In this document: positions 11,004 through 21,584 of the stretch, one piece after another
Layout of the letters: every line of letters begins with the position of its first letter
Position numbering within the stretch: position 1 is the stretch's first letter
Assembly (NCBI GenBank): GCA_030533445.1
Contig: CM060081.1
Span: 36,627,111 to 36,691,110, forward strand
Reading direction: 5' to 3'
Length of the DNA stretch: 64,000 bases
Source of the DNA: Cyprinodon diabolis
Lineage: Eukaryota; Chordata; Actinopteri; Cyprinodontiformes; Cyprinodontidae
Notes under the pieces: generated by a model
The model's database searches: none
What the model saw: the letters and a program-made list of their open reading frames with translations, nothing else
What the model was told of the DNA's origin: nothing
Translations under genes and position numbers: made by a program

Positions 11004-12986
11004 TTATATCTCTTGGTCCAATTGTATCTCTACAACCGGGAACTGACCAGTTAAACTTACAACCAGTCTTGAGACCAGTCCCCGAACAAGGGGTATGATG
11101 CAACAAATAACTATCAATATGATCAATATTACTGCTCCTAGAATCACCCCTGCGGCCTTAAGATATTTTCCCCATCCAAGCTTATTGACCCAATCCCAGA
11201 ATCCCTTCAACTGAGTGTTCCAATTAGATCGTAGCACATGCTCATCTCTCATGCGTTTCATTTCCTGTAGGACTCCTGTGAGGCTGCCATTTACATCTGT
11301 ATGCATAGGAATCAAAGTACAACAATCTTCTCCTATATGATCGCATATCCCCTAATCCCCAGCCATACAGGATTCTAGCACGAACCTGTTTTGCAGAACC
11401 ATTAGTGAAGTGGCATGCAATTGTTCCTTCACCAGATCCATGCCCTTTATTGTAAAATTTATAAACCTTTGTTGATTATACCATAGGAGATTCACCCATC
11501 TACTATTTCGAGCTGTGTACTGTGCATTGACGATATTTCCCCAAATTGGTACCGCACCAGCCGCTCTTCCACTTTCTATCCAATCACTCCCTATGGCAAC
11601 CTGTTCTTCAGGTACTCCATATGGGATCTGATCCCAGGTAATATATACCTCATCTGATGTTTTCCACTCGTGTTTGACGGGAGTACTTCTTTTAGCGCGG
11701 TTGGTTATTTCGTTAGATGTTTCTTTAATACCTTCTGGATTAGTTACTATTAACTTTAGTTGTCCTGTCAGCATTACTGGTGCACAGATGCCTTCCCACA
11801 GAGGGGGCAGTGTGGCTAACATCTGTGTTTCTTTGTGACACATCCAAAAAATGTCACCCAAAGGGGCAGATCCCTTTGCCATGCTCAGTATTCGATATTG
11901 AGATACGCTTGAAGGTTGGAACTCATAGATGACATGACCCCCATCTGGTATTACTTGTTCACAACACATGGTAGCTTTTAAACTAGTTTTACAAAACTTA
12001 ATGTGGTGGGTGGAGTTTCCATCCTCAGTCGGTGGGAACCATGTTCTATTACTACATATCACCAGTCTATCTGCTGTCCACATTTGGCTAGAGGTCCTTT
12101 TAGTCATTTCTTCCAATTCTTCCCCTCGGGCTATACAGAACGGAAAAATCAGGTTAGCCGGTTTTTGTACTACTGGTGGGAGGGAGAACCTACTCATTAC
12201 ATCGTTCACTGAGGTGGTCAGCGCTCTAGGGCATATTGTGTGATCTTTTGACAATGATGCAAGACCTCCAGCCATCTGCATGGCACAGTGAGCAAAGCAT
12301 TCCGTTACGTCTGGGCAGTCGCCTATTTTACTTCCGGGTATTATCTGAAGGGCTGGTAATTTTTTAACATTATAGCAGGCTATGCAATCATCTCTAGGGT
12401 GCTTTTTAGCTATGAACATTGTCTGGACAGAATACTGAATCCATTGTTGGAACATGTTGTTTTCCCAGTAAGCCGTTTTTAATTTATCTAGATCCCTTTT
12501 CTGTCTTCTATTTACTAATTGTACCACACTATGCGCTCTTTCTACTGTCATTATCTGTTTTGTTAATATGTTCTGGCATATGTTTGTTTTGCATCTTACC
12601 TCAATGATCACCATCCCATCCCCACGACAGTCCATGCTTCGTGGAATTCCAAGCCAATGTTTCCCCATTGACTTCCCTAAAATTTCTTCAGACATTACAT
12701 AATCATACCCTTTGATTTGCACATGCATTAGTGATATATTCTCTCCATTATTATTACTGATTACCCCTTGGTTAGTGGCTAGTGTTACCATTGCTAAGGT
12801 GCATGTTTGTGTTTGACGCATTAAATGTGAGTGTGTATTGTTAGTAGTAACCTTAATAAGATCCCCACTTGTTAACCCACAAAGGGTTAACAAAACAAGA
12901 AAATTAGTCAGAGTTGGAAGAAGACGCATGCGAGTAATGCCCAGACGGCGATGGAGTGGGCGGGGCCGAGACGATCGACGGCCCAC
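11004..12986 (-). pseudogene. env: ERV1 env (envelope), one nonsense mutation
   Basis: Envelope glycoprotein gene. It opens with a basic leader and hydrophobic signal (FLVLLTLCGLTSG). The surface part is Cys-rich, with two dibasic protease-type sites (NRRQKR about residue 165 and NRAKR about residue 435). The transmembrane subunit has an LQNRFVLE immunosuppressive-domain-like stretch, a CX6CC motif (CDHIGEDCC) and a membrane anchor (GVILGAVILIILIVICCII). The frame is interrupted only by TAG at 11352-11354, just before CX6CC; downstream it stays open to 11004. Without the stop the length is typical of class-I retroviral Env. The start overlaps the end of pol by about 80 bases in another frame, so expression would need a spliced mRNA. 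Confidence 0.9.
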
Positions 12987-15900
12987 TTGTCGCGGAGGAG
13001 GAAGAGGAAAGGGAAGGGATCAGAGGGGATGGTGCAGGTGAGGGATGGGAAGGGGACAGGACTCCACCAGCATCTGATGGGTCAGAAGGAAGAAGTTCGT
13101 CCAATGCCTGAATGACGGATGGATCAGGGTCAGACCCATTAGAGCTCTGAGCGGCAGAAGGATCATCATCATTGCCACCAGAGTCAGAAGGCGGATGGGA
13201 AGCATAAGAATGAACACTGTCATCCTCAGAGTCCCCTGGCATTGGTGATTGGCGGGCTGCCAAGCGTGCCGAGCGTCTTTGGACGCCGGACGTTGAGGGG
13301 AGTGGGGACGCATCAGTGCCCGACACCGGTGCAACATCTAAAGTCTGTGAGCTAGTGGAGGGGTGCTGCGGAGGGAGACTTGTTGCTGCCCTGTCAGCAT
13401 GCGCAGAGCCCGTCGGTCCTGGAGCAAGGCCAGGTGGGTCTGGAGGCCGATGCCTGGTGCAGTGGTTCTTGTGGAACCAGAAGGGCTTACCTTCAACTTT
13501 CAGGGCAGTGGGAGTGGTAAGTACAACTTTAAAGGGGCCTTCCCTACGAGGCTCGTTCCACTGACGTCTAAAGACTCGTATGAACACACTGTCACCAACT
13601 TGAACGTCTCTGACGTCCACTGGAATGTGTGTCTCGTCCCGGCTGTGGGCTGCTTTCACCTGTTGAAATATAAGTCTGTGAATGCGGGTTAAGGATCTGA
13701 GGTAATCCCCTAGTTCGCGTTCAAGCTGTGCCAAGGAGACCTCCTGCAGCAGGGGTCCACGAACCTGTGGGAGAGGCATCGGTCGACCTGTAAGCATTTC
13801 ATGAGGGGTAAGATGGGTTATGCGGTTAGTTTGGGAACGCATTGCCATCAATGCAACAGGCAAGGCGTCAACCCAAGTCAAACGGTTGTTGCTGTCAGCT
13901 ATTATCTTAGCTATCTTTGATTTCAGCACTCCGTTAGCTCGTTCCACGGATCCCTGTGACTGGGGATGATACACACAACCAAACTTTTGTGTTATGCACA
14001 ACAGTTTGAACATTTGCTGGATCACCTGTGAAACAAAATGAGGTCCATTATCAGATGATATGGTATCAGGCATGCCAAATCTGGGAAAAACTTCTTTACA
14101 CAAAAACCTTGCTGCTGCTTTGTGGTCATTCTTAGCAGTGGGGCATGCCTCCACCCATCTGCTAAACCTACAGACAACCACCAACATATACCTCTTTCCC
14201 TGAACCCGAGTTATCATGTCAACGTAATCCATCATCAGATGGCGGAACGGACCGTCTGGCATGGGGATATGTTTTAAGGGCTGGGTAAACATTTTACGCA
14301 CATTATACTTAGGGCAATGTGGGCATAAGGCCAATTCTCTGTCTACCATAGATGTCATATAAGGTGACCACCAGACTGCCTGTAACTTTTGGACAACTTG
14401 GGCTCATGAACAATGATCAGGTCCATGCATTATTTTAATGGCTGTTGGTAATAAGGACAACGGTAGTACAAAATGTCCTCGAGAACTACGCCACAACCCA
14501 GCGTGGGGGTGTGTTAACCGAGCCGCCCCCCTTTGTACCCACAGGCATTTCTCTGCTTCAGATACGTTATTTTGGGCCTCTATTAATGAGGCTAGATTAG
14601 TAATAGGTTCACATTCAGCTACATGAACCATTGGTCCCTGCACTACTGATCCTGCGGCTTCTTTAGCTGCCTCATCTGCCAAGTTGTTTCCTATGGGAAT
14701 AGGTGTTTTTGCTGTCTGATGGGCTGCACATTTTACAATAGCTAATGCAGATGGAAGTTGCATAGCTTTAATTAATTCTACTACAGCTTGTCCATTTGTC
14801 ACTGGGGTGCCATCTGTTCTAACGAACCCTCGTTGTTTCCAGATGCTAGCATTTATACGGCATACCCCATATCCATATGCACTGTCAGTATAGATTGTCA
14901 CTCTTTTACCAGTAGCCAGTTTACATGCTGCTGTTAATGCTTTTTTTCTCTGCCAACTGGGCAGAGCAAGGTTGATCTAAGCTCATTGATTGTACTTTGG
15001 TAAAGGTCCCATCGGGGTTTAGTTGGACTATTCCATATCCAGCTCTATTCCCTGTCTCACCTCTGACACATGATCCGTCTATGAACAGTGTCAAATCAGA
15101 TGGGATTGGATGATTGTATAAGTCCTCCCTTACCTTCATGAAGGTGTCCGTCTCCTGGAGACAATCATGGGGCTCACCTTCTGTGGGCAATACCATTCTT
15201 GTGGCTGGATTAATGGTGGTACAGCGTTGTATTGTTAAGTCAGGTCCTGAAAGCAGAACTTCATAACCTGTTCGACGAGCTTGGGTTATCACAAAGCGTG
15301 GACTGGTGAGCAGTGCATGTAATTGATGTGATGTGTACAAAATAATAGGGTGGCCCATAGTAATAACTGAGGCCTTTTTGTATGCGAAGGCTGCTGCTGC
15401 CAAGCCCTGGTAGCAGGGAGGCAGACCTTCTTCGACACCATCTAATTTTGTGCTGTAATAATAAATTGGCTGTTTACCTGTGGGGGTGTCTTGCATCAAT
15501 ACTGCACATGCATACCCTTGTCGCTCAGCCACATAGAGATGGAATGGTTTGCCATAATCTGGATTGGCCAGAGCAGGAGCAGTTTGGAGATCTTGTTTCA
15601 GCAGCTGGAACGGACCTTCTGCTTCATCTGTCCATTGTAATTGAGCCGACTGGTGTCCTTGACCTGCGGCTTTAATCAGTGCTCTCAGTGGAGCCGTTTT
15701 GATGGCATAATCACACACCCACGGTCTGCTGTATCCTGCCATGCCAAGGAAAGACAACATGTGACCAACAGTCTGAGGTTTGGGCATTTGAGTTATGGCT
15801 TCTAGTTGGGACGGTGCAATACACCTCTTGTCCCCACTGAGTTGCCTGCCGAGATACTCCACTGTTTGCTGGCAGAATTGCAATTTTTGTTTACTTACTT

Positions 15901-17557
15901 TGTGTCCTCCTTCTGCCAAAGCAGTCAATACTGTAATGGAGTCTCTTTCACACTGCTCTTTAGAAGCAGAACAAATCAAAATGTCATCAACATACATCAA
16001 CATTGTGGATGGTATGTCAAGGTGATTTAAGTCATTTGCCAGTACACGATTGAAAATTGATGGTGAGTGTACAAAACCCTGTGGTAATCGTGAATAAATA
16101 TATTGTTGGCCTTTGTACGTAAATGCAAACAAATACTGGGAATCTGGATGGACCGGTACACTGAAAAATGCTGAACACAGATCTATCACAGTAAACCATT
16201 TGGTGCCTGGGGGTATATTACTCAGTAGTGTGTGTGGGTCGGGTACTACTGGTATCTCTTCTGCTACAATAGCATTAATCAATCTTAGGTCATGCACTAA
16301 TCTGTAGTCATTACTGTTGGGCTTTCTAATGGGAAAAATTGGGGTGTTACAGGGGCTTACCTTTTGTTTAAGGACTCCTGCTGTTTCTAATCCTGTAATA
16401 ATAGGCTGTATTCCTTCTACTGCCTCTCGTCTAAGTGGGTACTGTCTCTGAAAGGGTAATTTAGCATTTGATTTGATGGTAAATTTGATGGGGTCTGCTG
16501 ATTTTACTAACCCTACATCTGTTTTACTTTTGGACCATACCTGCTCTGGGACCTGTTCTAATAATGATTCATGTTCTGCAGCCACTGCCATTTGTCTTTT
16601 CCCAGGAACTTTAATGTGTTCTGCTATTACTTCATCAGCTTGTGTACATGAGATTTTGAAGAATAGTCCATCTTTTGATATGCTGATGCTGTCCCATGCT
16701 GTGTCGACCCATTCGGTGACTTGCTTGGCTTCTTGAACCATGGGTCCCAGGTCATGTGACTCATATTTGTCTGCAATCAGTAATGTGACATGTGGTGCTG
16801 AGTTGGTTACCTGGAACCATTCTGCTACATCTTTATCAGGAAATGTGACAACAGCTGGAGCTCCTTGTGGTCCAACCATTATGTCAGCGTATTGGATGAC
16901 AGTTGTTTTGTTGTTAATTTCTTCATCCCAACTTTTCTCGTAGTCTTCGTGTGTTTTGCCTTTGTCATAAAACATGGTACAATGGAGAGGAAGAAAAGGT
17001 TCTTTAGATTTCTTGTAGTGATTCATTATCAGGGGTCTCCATGTTTCCCACTCCAGTTGGAGGAAAGAGGTTGGTGATGTGAGTTTCAGCCAAAATACTT
17101 GGTCTTCTGGCTCATGACTTGTTATCTGGGGGGTCATTTGCAGGCCCATTGGCATCATGTAGGCTTCATTCTTGTCTGTTGCTTCAAACGAAATTCCATT
17201 AGGGGTACATTTAATTTTTGCATTAAGCTGGCACAGCACATCTCTACCCAGCAGATTTATGGGCGTATCTTCTGAGTAAAGTAGTGGTGCATACACAGTC
17301 TTTTCACCTATGATCATGAGAACTGGCTCAGTCATGGGTATTATTTGGGTTTTCCCAGAGAAACCTACTGTTCGAATCTTTGATGCTGAGAGAGGCAGGC
17401 CAATTCCACTCTTTCCTATACAGGAGTAAGCTGCTCCTGTATCAATCATGAAGCGATGATGGCTGTCATATATAGTGACATCAATGGTGGGTTCTGTTTG
17501 TGGTCATTGGGTTAATACAGGTAGAATGGCCTCTCCATCAGGTTTCTCTGGGCACCC
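12904..17557 (-). pseudogene. pol: ERV1 pro-pol (protease, extra 2H-like domain, RT, RNase H, integrase), broken
   Basis: In frame with gag after its UAG. Taking the Met at 17449 as residue 1, the order is: protease (DTGA at 3-6, LLGRD 66-70); an unusual domain at about 118-285 with LHCT (155-158) and PHVT (219-222); reverse transcriptase (LPQGF 455-459, YVDD 486-489); connection; RNase H; integrase with an HHCC zinc region, a DDE core (MMDYVDM, SSDNGPHF, GSVERANG) and a GPF module. A Ser/Pro/Asp-rich tail of about 170 aa follows the integrase and overlaps env. Lesions: TGA at 17504-17506 between gag and protease, one extra base in a seven-T run (14941-14947) inside RNase H, and TGA at 14404-14406 in the integrase zinc region (CGA in ERV2, a CpG transition). 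It cannot make full Pol. Confidence 0.93.
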
Positions 17558-19975
17558 CTATTGCCAATACATTTCTTGTCCTGCTCCATAGGTGGCTGGT
17601 CCAGCAGTAGGGGGCTGAGGTCCCATCCATGGGTTAGTGGGGCAGTCTCTTTGCATGTGTCCAACTTGTCCACATCCCCAGCATTGGAGTCTCCCACGCT
17701 GTTGTCCCATGTCTGGACCTGCCTGGGGCATCTGCTGGTATTGGCCTTGAGGGGGTCTTCTTGGGGCTCCTTGTGATCCCCTCCATCTTCCCCTCACGGG
17801 TGGCCCCCCTCGTCCCCCTCCGAATGTTGCTTGTTGGGGACCTCCTCCTTGGTTTAGATGCACATGAATAGGAGGGACTGGTTGAGGCTGGGTCTGCTGT
17901 GGCAGGGCTCCTCCCACAGGTGGCGCTGTTGGATATTGCATCTGCTGTGTGGGCGGAGGAATGACAGGAGACACTACTGGTGCTTGTACAACTGCCTCCC
18001 CTGTTGGTGCACCCTCAGTTGGGGGTGTGGCAGCCACAGTCAGTGCTGCTTGATGTTTAGGCTTTTCTTTTTCTTTCTTTGCCTTGGACAATTCCCCAAT
18101 CTGCAGCTGGGTTAACTTGGTGGCCAGCATCTTGCTTTGGTCCTCAAAGGCCCGTTTTTCGGCCCGATGCATGTTTACATAGTGTATAACATGCTCAGAG
18201 AAAAGAGGCCAATCCATCTTCATGAGCCCCACAACTCCATCCAGTTTGGCTTGTACTTCTTTGGGCATGGCCTCCCTGATGTAGGTTCTGAACAGGGGGC
18301 CAGATGTTTTCAGTTCATTCCCATCACTTCCAGTCTCTGTTTTCCATTTCTGTTGGAACCTGTGCAGAAACTGGGCGGGGCTTTCATCATCCTTCAGACA
18401 TTCCTGTCTCAGCTTGGTTGGATCGCTGCAGGTGGGGTATTTGTTCTTTAAGGCTTCCCACACCTTGGGTCTTATTTGGTTGAATGGTATCTTGTCATAC
18501 TGGTGTGAGGTCATGACCCTTGGAAGCTGGGCTTCGTCAAACACCTCTCTGGCCGCTGAGTGTCCTGCTGTTTTGATTAGCAGCGCCTTGATGTCTCCAG
18601 CTGCCAGATTGATGCCTCCAGTGATTTCTTCCAGCTTTTCTATCCATCTGTCAGCACCATCTGCCAATGGGGTCAGCCTTCCAGCAAGTGTGATCATGTC
18701 CATAAATGACCATGGCACATATCTGTCTTCATGAGGTCCTTTAGACAGCAAGGGAGCCATATAGGCCCCTCCTTGATCTTGTTCTGTCTTCTGCTGTCGC
18801 GCTTTGGACCTGGTCACCATTGGTCTAGGGCCGCTTTTTACTATTTGCAGATCCACGTCACATTCAGCTGCGAGTGGCTTCTGTTCTTTTGCCACCGGCC
18901 TGCTTCTTCCCTTGGACCCCTCATGGACTGGGTTTGCTGTTGGCAGTATGTCTGAGCCTTCAATGTCCTCCCATTCAGACACATCATCTCTTTCCTCCTC
19001 ATATTCCATGTCTTCTCCCCCTCTCCTTCCTGCCTCTCTGATCAGGGACAAATTCCGTGGGCTTGGCAGGTCTGGGCAATTAGTTTTGGCCTCTATTATA
19101 AGCTGCTCCGCTTCCATTCTCTTCAATTTTTCCAATTCTTCATCTCGTCTTTTCTTCTCCTTTTGTTTTTCTATTGTCTCTTTTAAATTTTTTAATTGTC
19201 TTTTTTGTGCTTTCTCTTCCAACTCTTGCTCCCTGAGTCGTACAAATGTTTCCGTCAATTCCACCAAGTCCTGGTTTATCATTTCTGCCAGTGATTCGGT
19301 TTCATCCAAAACTAACTCGGTCTTGGGATCTGAGTGGCTTTTATATGTCGACTTGGTGCTGGGCTCTGAGCGGCATGTGGAGCCTTTTGGAAATGGTGAA
19401 TGTCTGCGACGTACTGGGGGTAGGGAACGGCTAAGGGTAGATTTTCTCCTTACTTCTGTGGTTCTATTCCATTCGTCATAGTCACTGCTGTAGCCATACT
19501 CTCCCTGCTGTGTGTTACTCATTTCTTTTTCTGTTTCTTCCTCTTCTTCTTCTAAAACTAATTTAAGTTGTCCTGTAATCTTTCCCTTGCTACCTGACTC
19601 TATCACTACTGGGTACTGACCTGTAACGCTAGGGCGATAAGGTGGTGATTGATAATCAGTGTAGTCAGGGGCTGTTGGGCTCTTTTGGTGTTCTACTTTA
19701 AAATATCGCAGGATGTCTCTCTGTTCAGCATGTTTCTGTTTTTTATGCAAATGCATTCGGTCCCGTTTCTTATCTTTATTTCTCAATCTTTCTTCAACTT
19801 CATCACAGCATGAAGGATCAAAGCTGCCCTCTTTAGGCCAACGATTTTTCCCAGATGTCATCTTATGCCATTCGGTCATGCATTTTTGAATTTTGCGTTT
19901 ATTAGATGGGTGTGTCATTATTACCAGTTTGGGAGGCGTCAGCCCCCCAGTCTGTTTGCTCATATTGGTTCCCAT
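17558..19975 (-). CDS. gag: ERV1 gag polyprotein (805 aa), intact
   Basis: Structural polyprotein. MGTN start with Gly2 available for myristoylation; basic matrix-like N-terminus; PTAP late-domain motif at 100-103 (the nearby SPPY is a broken form of the PPPY found in ERV2); acidic run EEEEEE about 142-147; charged coiled coil about 226-297; capsid about 405-640, resembling gammaretroviral p30 by its position and the QFLHRFQQKW stretch; Pro/Gln- and Arg/Gly-rich linker; one CCHC zinc knuckle at 765-778 (C-X2-C-X4-H-X4-C). At 805 aa it is longer than typical gammaretroviral Gag, mostly because of the charged segment before capsid. It ends in UAG followed by GGG in the same frame as pol, which fits stop-codon readthrough. 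The whole frame is open even though pol and env are damaged. Confidence 0.93.
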   Translation of the reverse strand: MGTNMSKQTGGLTPPKLVIMTHPSNKRKIQKCMTEWHKMTSGKNRWPKEGSFDPSCCDEVEERLRNKDKKRDRMHLHKKQKHAEQRDILRYFKVEHQKSPTAPDYTDYQSPPYRPSVTGQYPVVIESGSKGKITGQLKLVLEEEEEETEKEMSNTQQGEYGYSSDYDEWNRTTEVRRKSTLSRSLPPVRRRHSPFPKGSTCRSEPSTKSTYKSHSDPKTELVLDETESLAEMINQDLVELTETFVRLREQELEEKAQKRQLKNLKETIEKQKEKKRRDEELEKLKRMEAEQLIIEAKTNCPDLPSPRNLSLIREAGRRGGEDMEYEEERDDVSEWEDIEGSDILPTANPVHEGSKGRSRPVAKEQKPLAAECDVDLQIVKSGPRPMVTRSKARQQKTEQDQGGAYMAPLLSKGPHEDRYVPWSFMDMITLAGRLTPLADGADRWIEKLEEITGGINLAAGDIKALLIKTAGHSAAREVFDEAQLPRVMTSHQYDKIPFNQIRPKVWEALKNKYPTCSDPTKLRQECLKDDESPAQFLHRFQQKWKTETGSDGNELKTSGPLFRTYIREAMPKEVQAKLDGVVGLMKMDWPLFSEHVIHYVNMHRAEKRAFEDQSKMLATKLTQLQIGELSKAKKEKEKPKHQAALTVAATPPTEGAPTGEAVVQAPVVSPVIPPPTQQMQYPTAPPVGGALPQQTQPQPVPPIHVHLNQGGGPQQATFGGGRGGPPVRGRWRGSQGAPRRPPQGQYQQMPQAGPDMGQQRGRLQCWGCGQVGHMQRDCPTNPWMGPQPPTAGPATYGAGQEMYWQ

Positions 19976-20635
19976 GGCTACCAGCAGTCACTCAACCGTC
20001 AGGTCCTGTGATTTATTCACCAGCCTTTGTAATCCTTAGTTAATTTTATCTTAACTGGTTCTGCTCTCTCCAATACAGATTGTGTTTATTTTTCTTTAGT
20101 TTCTTTTTCTAGTTAATCTACTTCCTAATTTTTAGATCTCTTCAATTTTGAGTTAAGATCTTTAATAAAAAAAAATTGTAATGTTATTTTGCACTTCCAC
20201 TAATTTTTATACCTTATATATTTTATTTTATGTAGACTATAGTTTGTAATAATATATGCTTATAATATCTTTATCTTATAATGCTTACAACTTTTTCCAA
20301 TCTTATTTAGGAGCTTTGTTAATTTATTTCATTCTCATAACTCTGTGTTTTTCAGTTACCAATTCTGTTTTCCAATCCTTATTAATTTTCAGGTTATTCT
20401 TTTTAACTATATTTTGTAATAATTAATTCTGTTAATTTATTAGTATGCCTTTTAAGTCTTGTCTTATTCTTAATAATAAATAACTCTCCTATTTATTATT
20501 CTTATTCTTTATTCTAATTCTTCTTATTTCTATCCCCTCTCTCTTACTCCCTCTTAATAGTTAACTCTTTCACACTTCACATAGACAAAGACACACAAGA
20601 CAAATGATTATATATTTTACAGTGCACTTCTATTT

Positions 20636-21010
20636 TTCCTCACTGTTTCCTACAGTGGCACATACGTTTTCCCTGCTGCCCGGATTCACCCAGATAACTG
20701 GAAATGAATAGACGTCCTCCGGTAGGTCGAGCGGTACTATTCTCCGATTATCGCTTAATCGGTAATATTCTGGCTATCCCTTAGCCTGGCTATCGCTTAG
20801 CCTCTCAATACCTAATACAACACAAATTCCTCACTGTTTCCTACAGTGGCACATATGTTTTCCCTGCTGCCCCGGATTCACCCAGATAACTGGAAATGAA
20901 TAGATGTCCTCCGGTAGGTCGAGCGGTACTATTCTCCGATTATCGCTTAATCGGTAATATTCTGGCTATCCCTTAGCCTGGCTATCCCTTAGCCTCTCAA
21001 TACCTTAATA
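20636..21010. repeat. 191-bp tandem duplication in ERV1 leader
   Basis: Two head-to-tail copies, 20636-20826 and 20827-about 21010, both beginning TTCCTCACTGTTTCCTACAG and nearly identical. Each contains short repeats of TAGCCTGGCTATC type. ERV2 has one related copy in the equivalent place. Confidence 0.9.
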
Positions 21011-21470
21011 CCAATACCTAATACTACATAAGCCGTCTCGTGGAGCACGCCGACTACCTTAGTCACCGATACCCTCACGTAACACGCGTACCTATATGTT
21101 CCGGATTTATGGCTTCCACAGGCTATGTCAAACGCTTTGACCAATCTGTCCCTTTACCAATTATCCGCTCAGAACATCACGTGTTAAGCTTAACTTATTC
21201 ACAAAATAATTCCAACAGTTCAAATACAGAATAACACAATCATTAATAACACTCAAACCATGCATTCACATATACATTCATACGTACCTGGACCCTTCCT
21301 CAGCTTAGTCTGCCTTTGGCATATTCTTATATAAATTCTTATCAAATTTGGAAATTACTTTATTAAATTTGGAAAACTAGGTTCTTTTAGAAGAGCTTTG
21401 TGACGCCTGACACCCACAAGCAGTCGCCGGAGGCTGGTTCCCCACTAATTTAGAATATTACAACAAATTA

Positions 21471-21480
21471 GCTCACCTTT
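21471..21480 (-). promoter_or_regulatory. ERV1 leader splice donor
   Basis: Minus-strand AAAG^GTGAGC with the exon ending at 21477, about 90 bases after the primer site. ERV2 has GAAG^GTGAGT at the equivalent place. This would generate subgenomic env and accessory mRNAs. Confidence 0.7.
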
Positions 21481-21563
21481 AACCGGTGAATTTCTGGGCC
21501 CGTTTGGGGGTTCCCCGCCTCCGACTGCCGTCTGCAGGTTGGTCCGACGCCGGTAGCTTGCTT

Positions 21564-21581
21564 CTCCTGGCTGGCTCGCCA
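21564..21581 (-). other. ERV1 primer binding site, tRNA-Arg
   Basis: Minus-strand TGGCGAGCCAGCCAGGAG, three bases after the 5' LTR. It is fully complementary to the 3' end of vertebrate tRNA-Arg(ACG), ...CTCCTGGCTGGCTCGCCA as I recall it. It sets the priming of minus-strand DNA. Confidence 0.8.
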
Positions 21582-21584
21582 AAT

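Larger units (their letters stand above)
19976..21563 (-). other. ERV1 5' leader (packaging/untranslated region)
   Basis: About 1.6 kb between primer site and gag, unusually long. It includes a consensus splice donor near the start, a 191-bp tandem duplication (20636-about 21010) and an AT-rich stretch (20100-20560). No long open frame. It would serve as untranslated leader with packaging signals. Confidence 0.7.

Noticed and set aside
16595..17098. Extra Pol domain as a dUTPase, which some retroviruses carry here
   Set aside because: No dUTPase motifs are visible, and the two H-x-T motifs fit a 2H phosphoesterase better.
18804..19481. 225-codon open frame on the strand opposite ERV1 gag, a possible antisense gene
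   Set aside because: It is low in complexity (Ser/Phe-rich), mirrors the charged gag segment, and is not kept as one open frame in ERV2.
17558..19975. Intact ERV1 gag as a domesticated host gene
   Set aside because: It lies inside a provirus with clear LTRs and target duplication, and the insertion is young, so an open frame is expected without selection.
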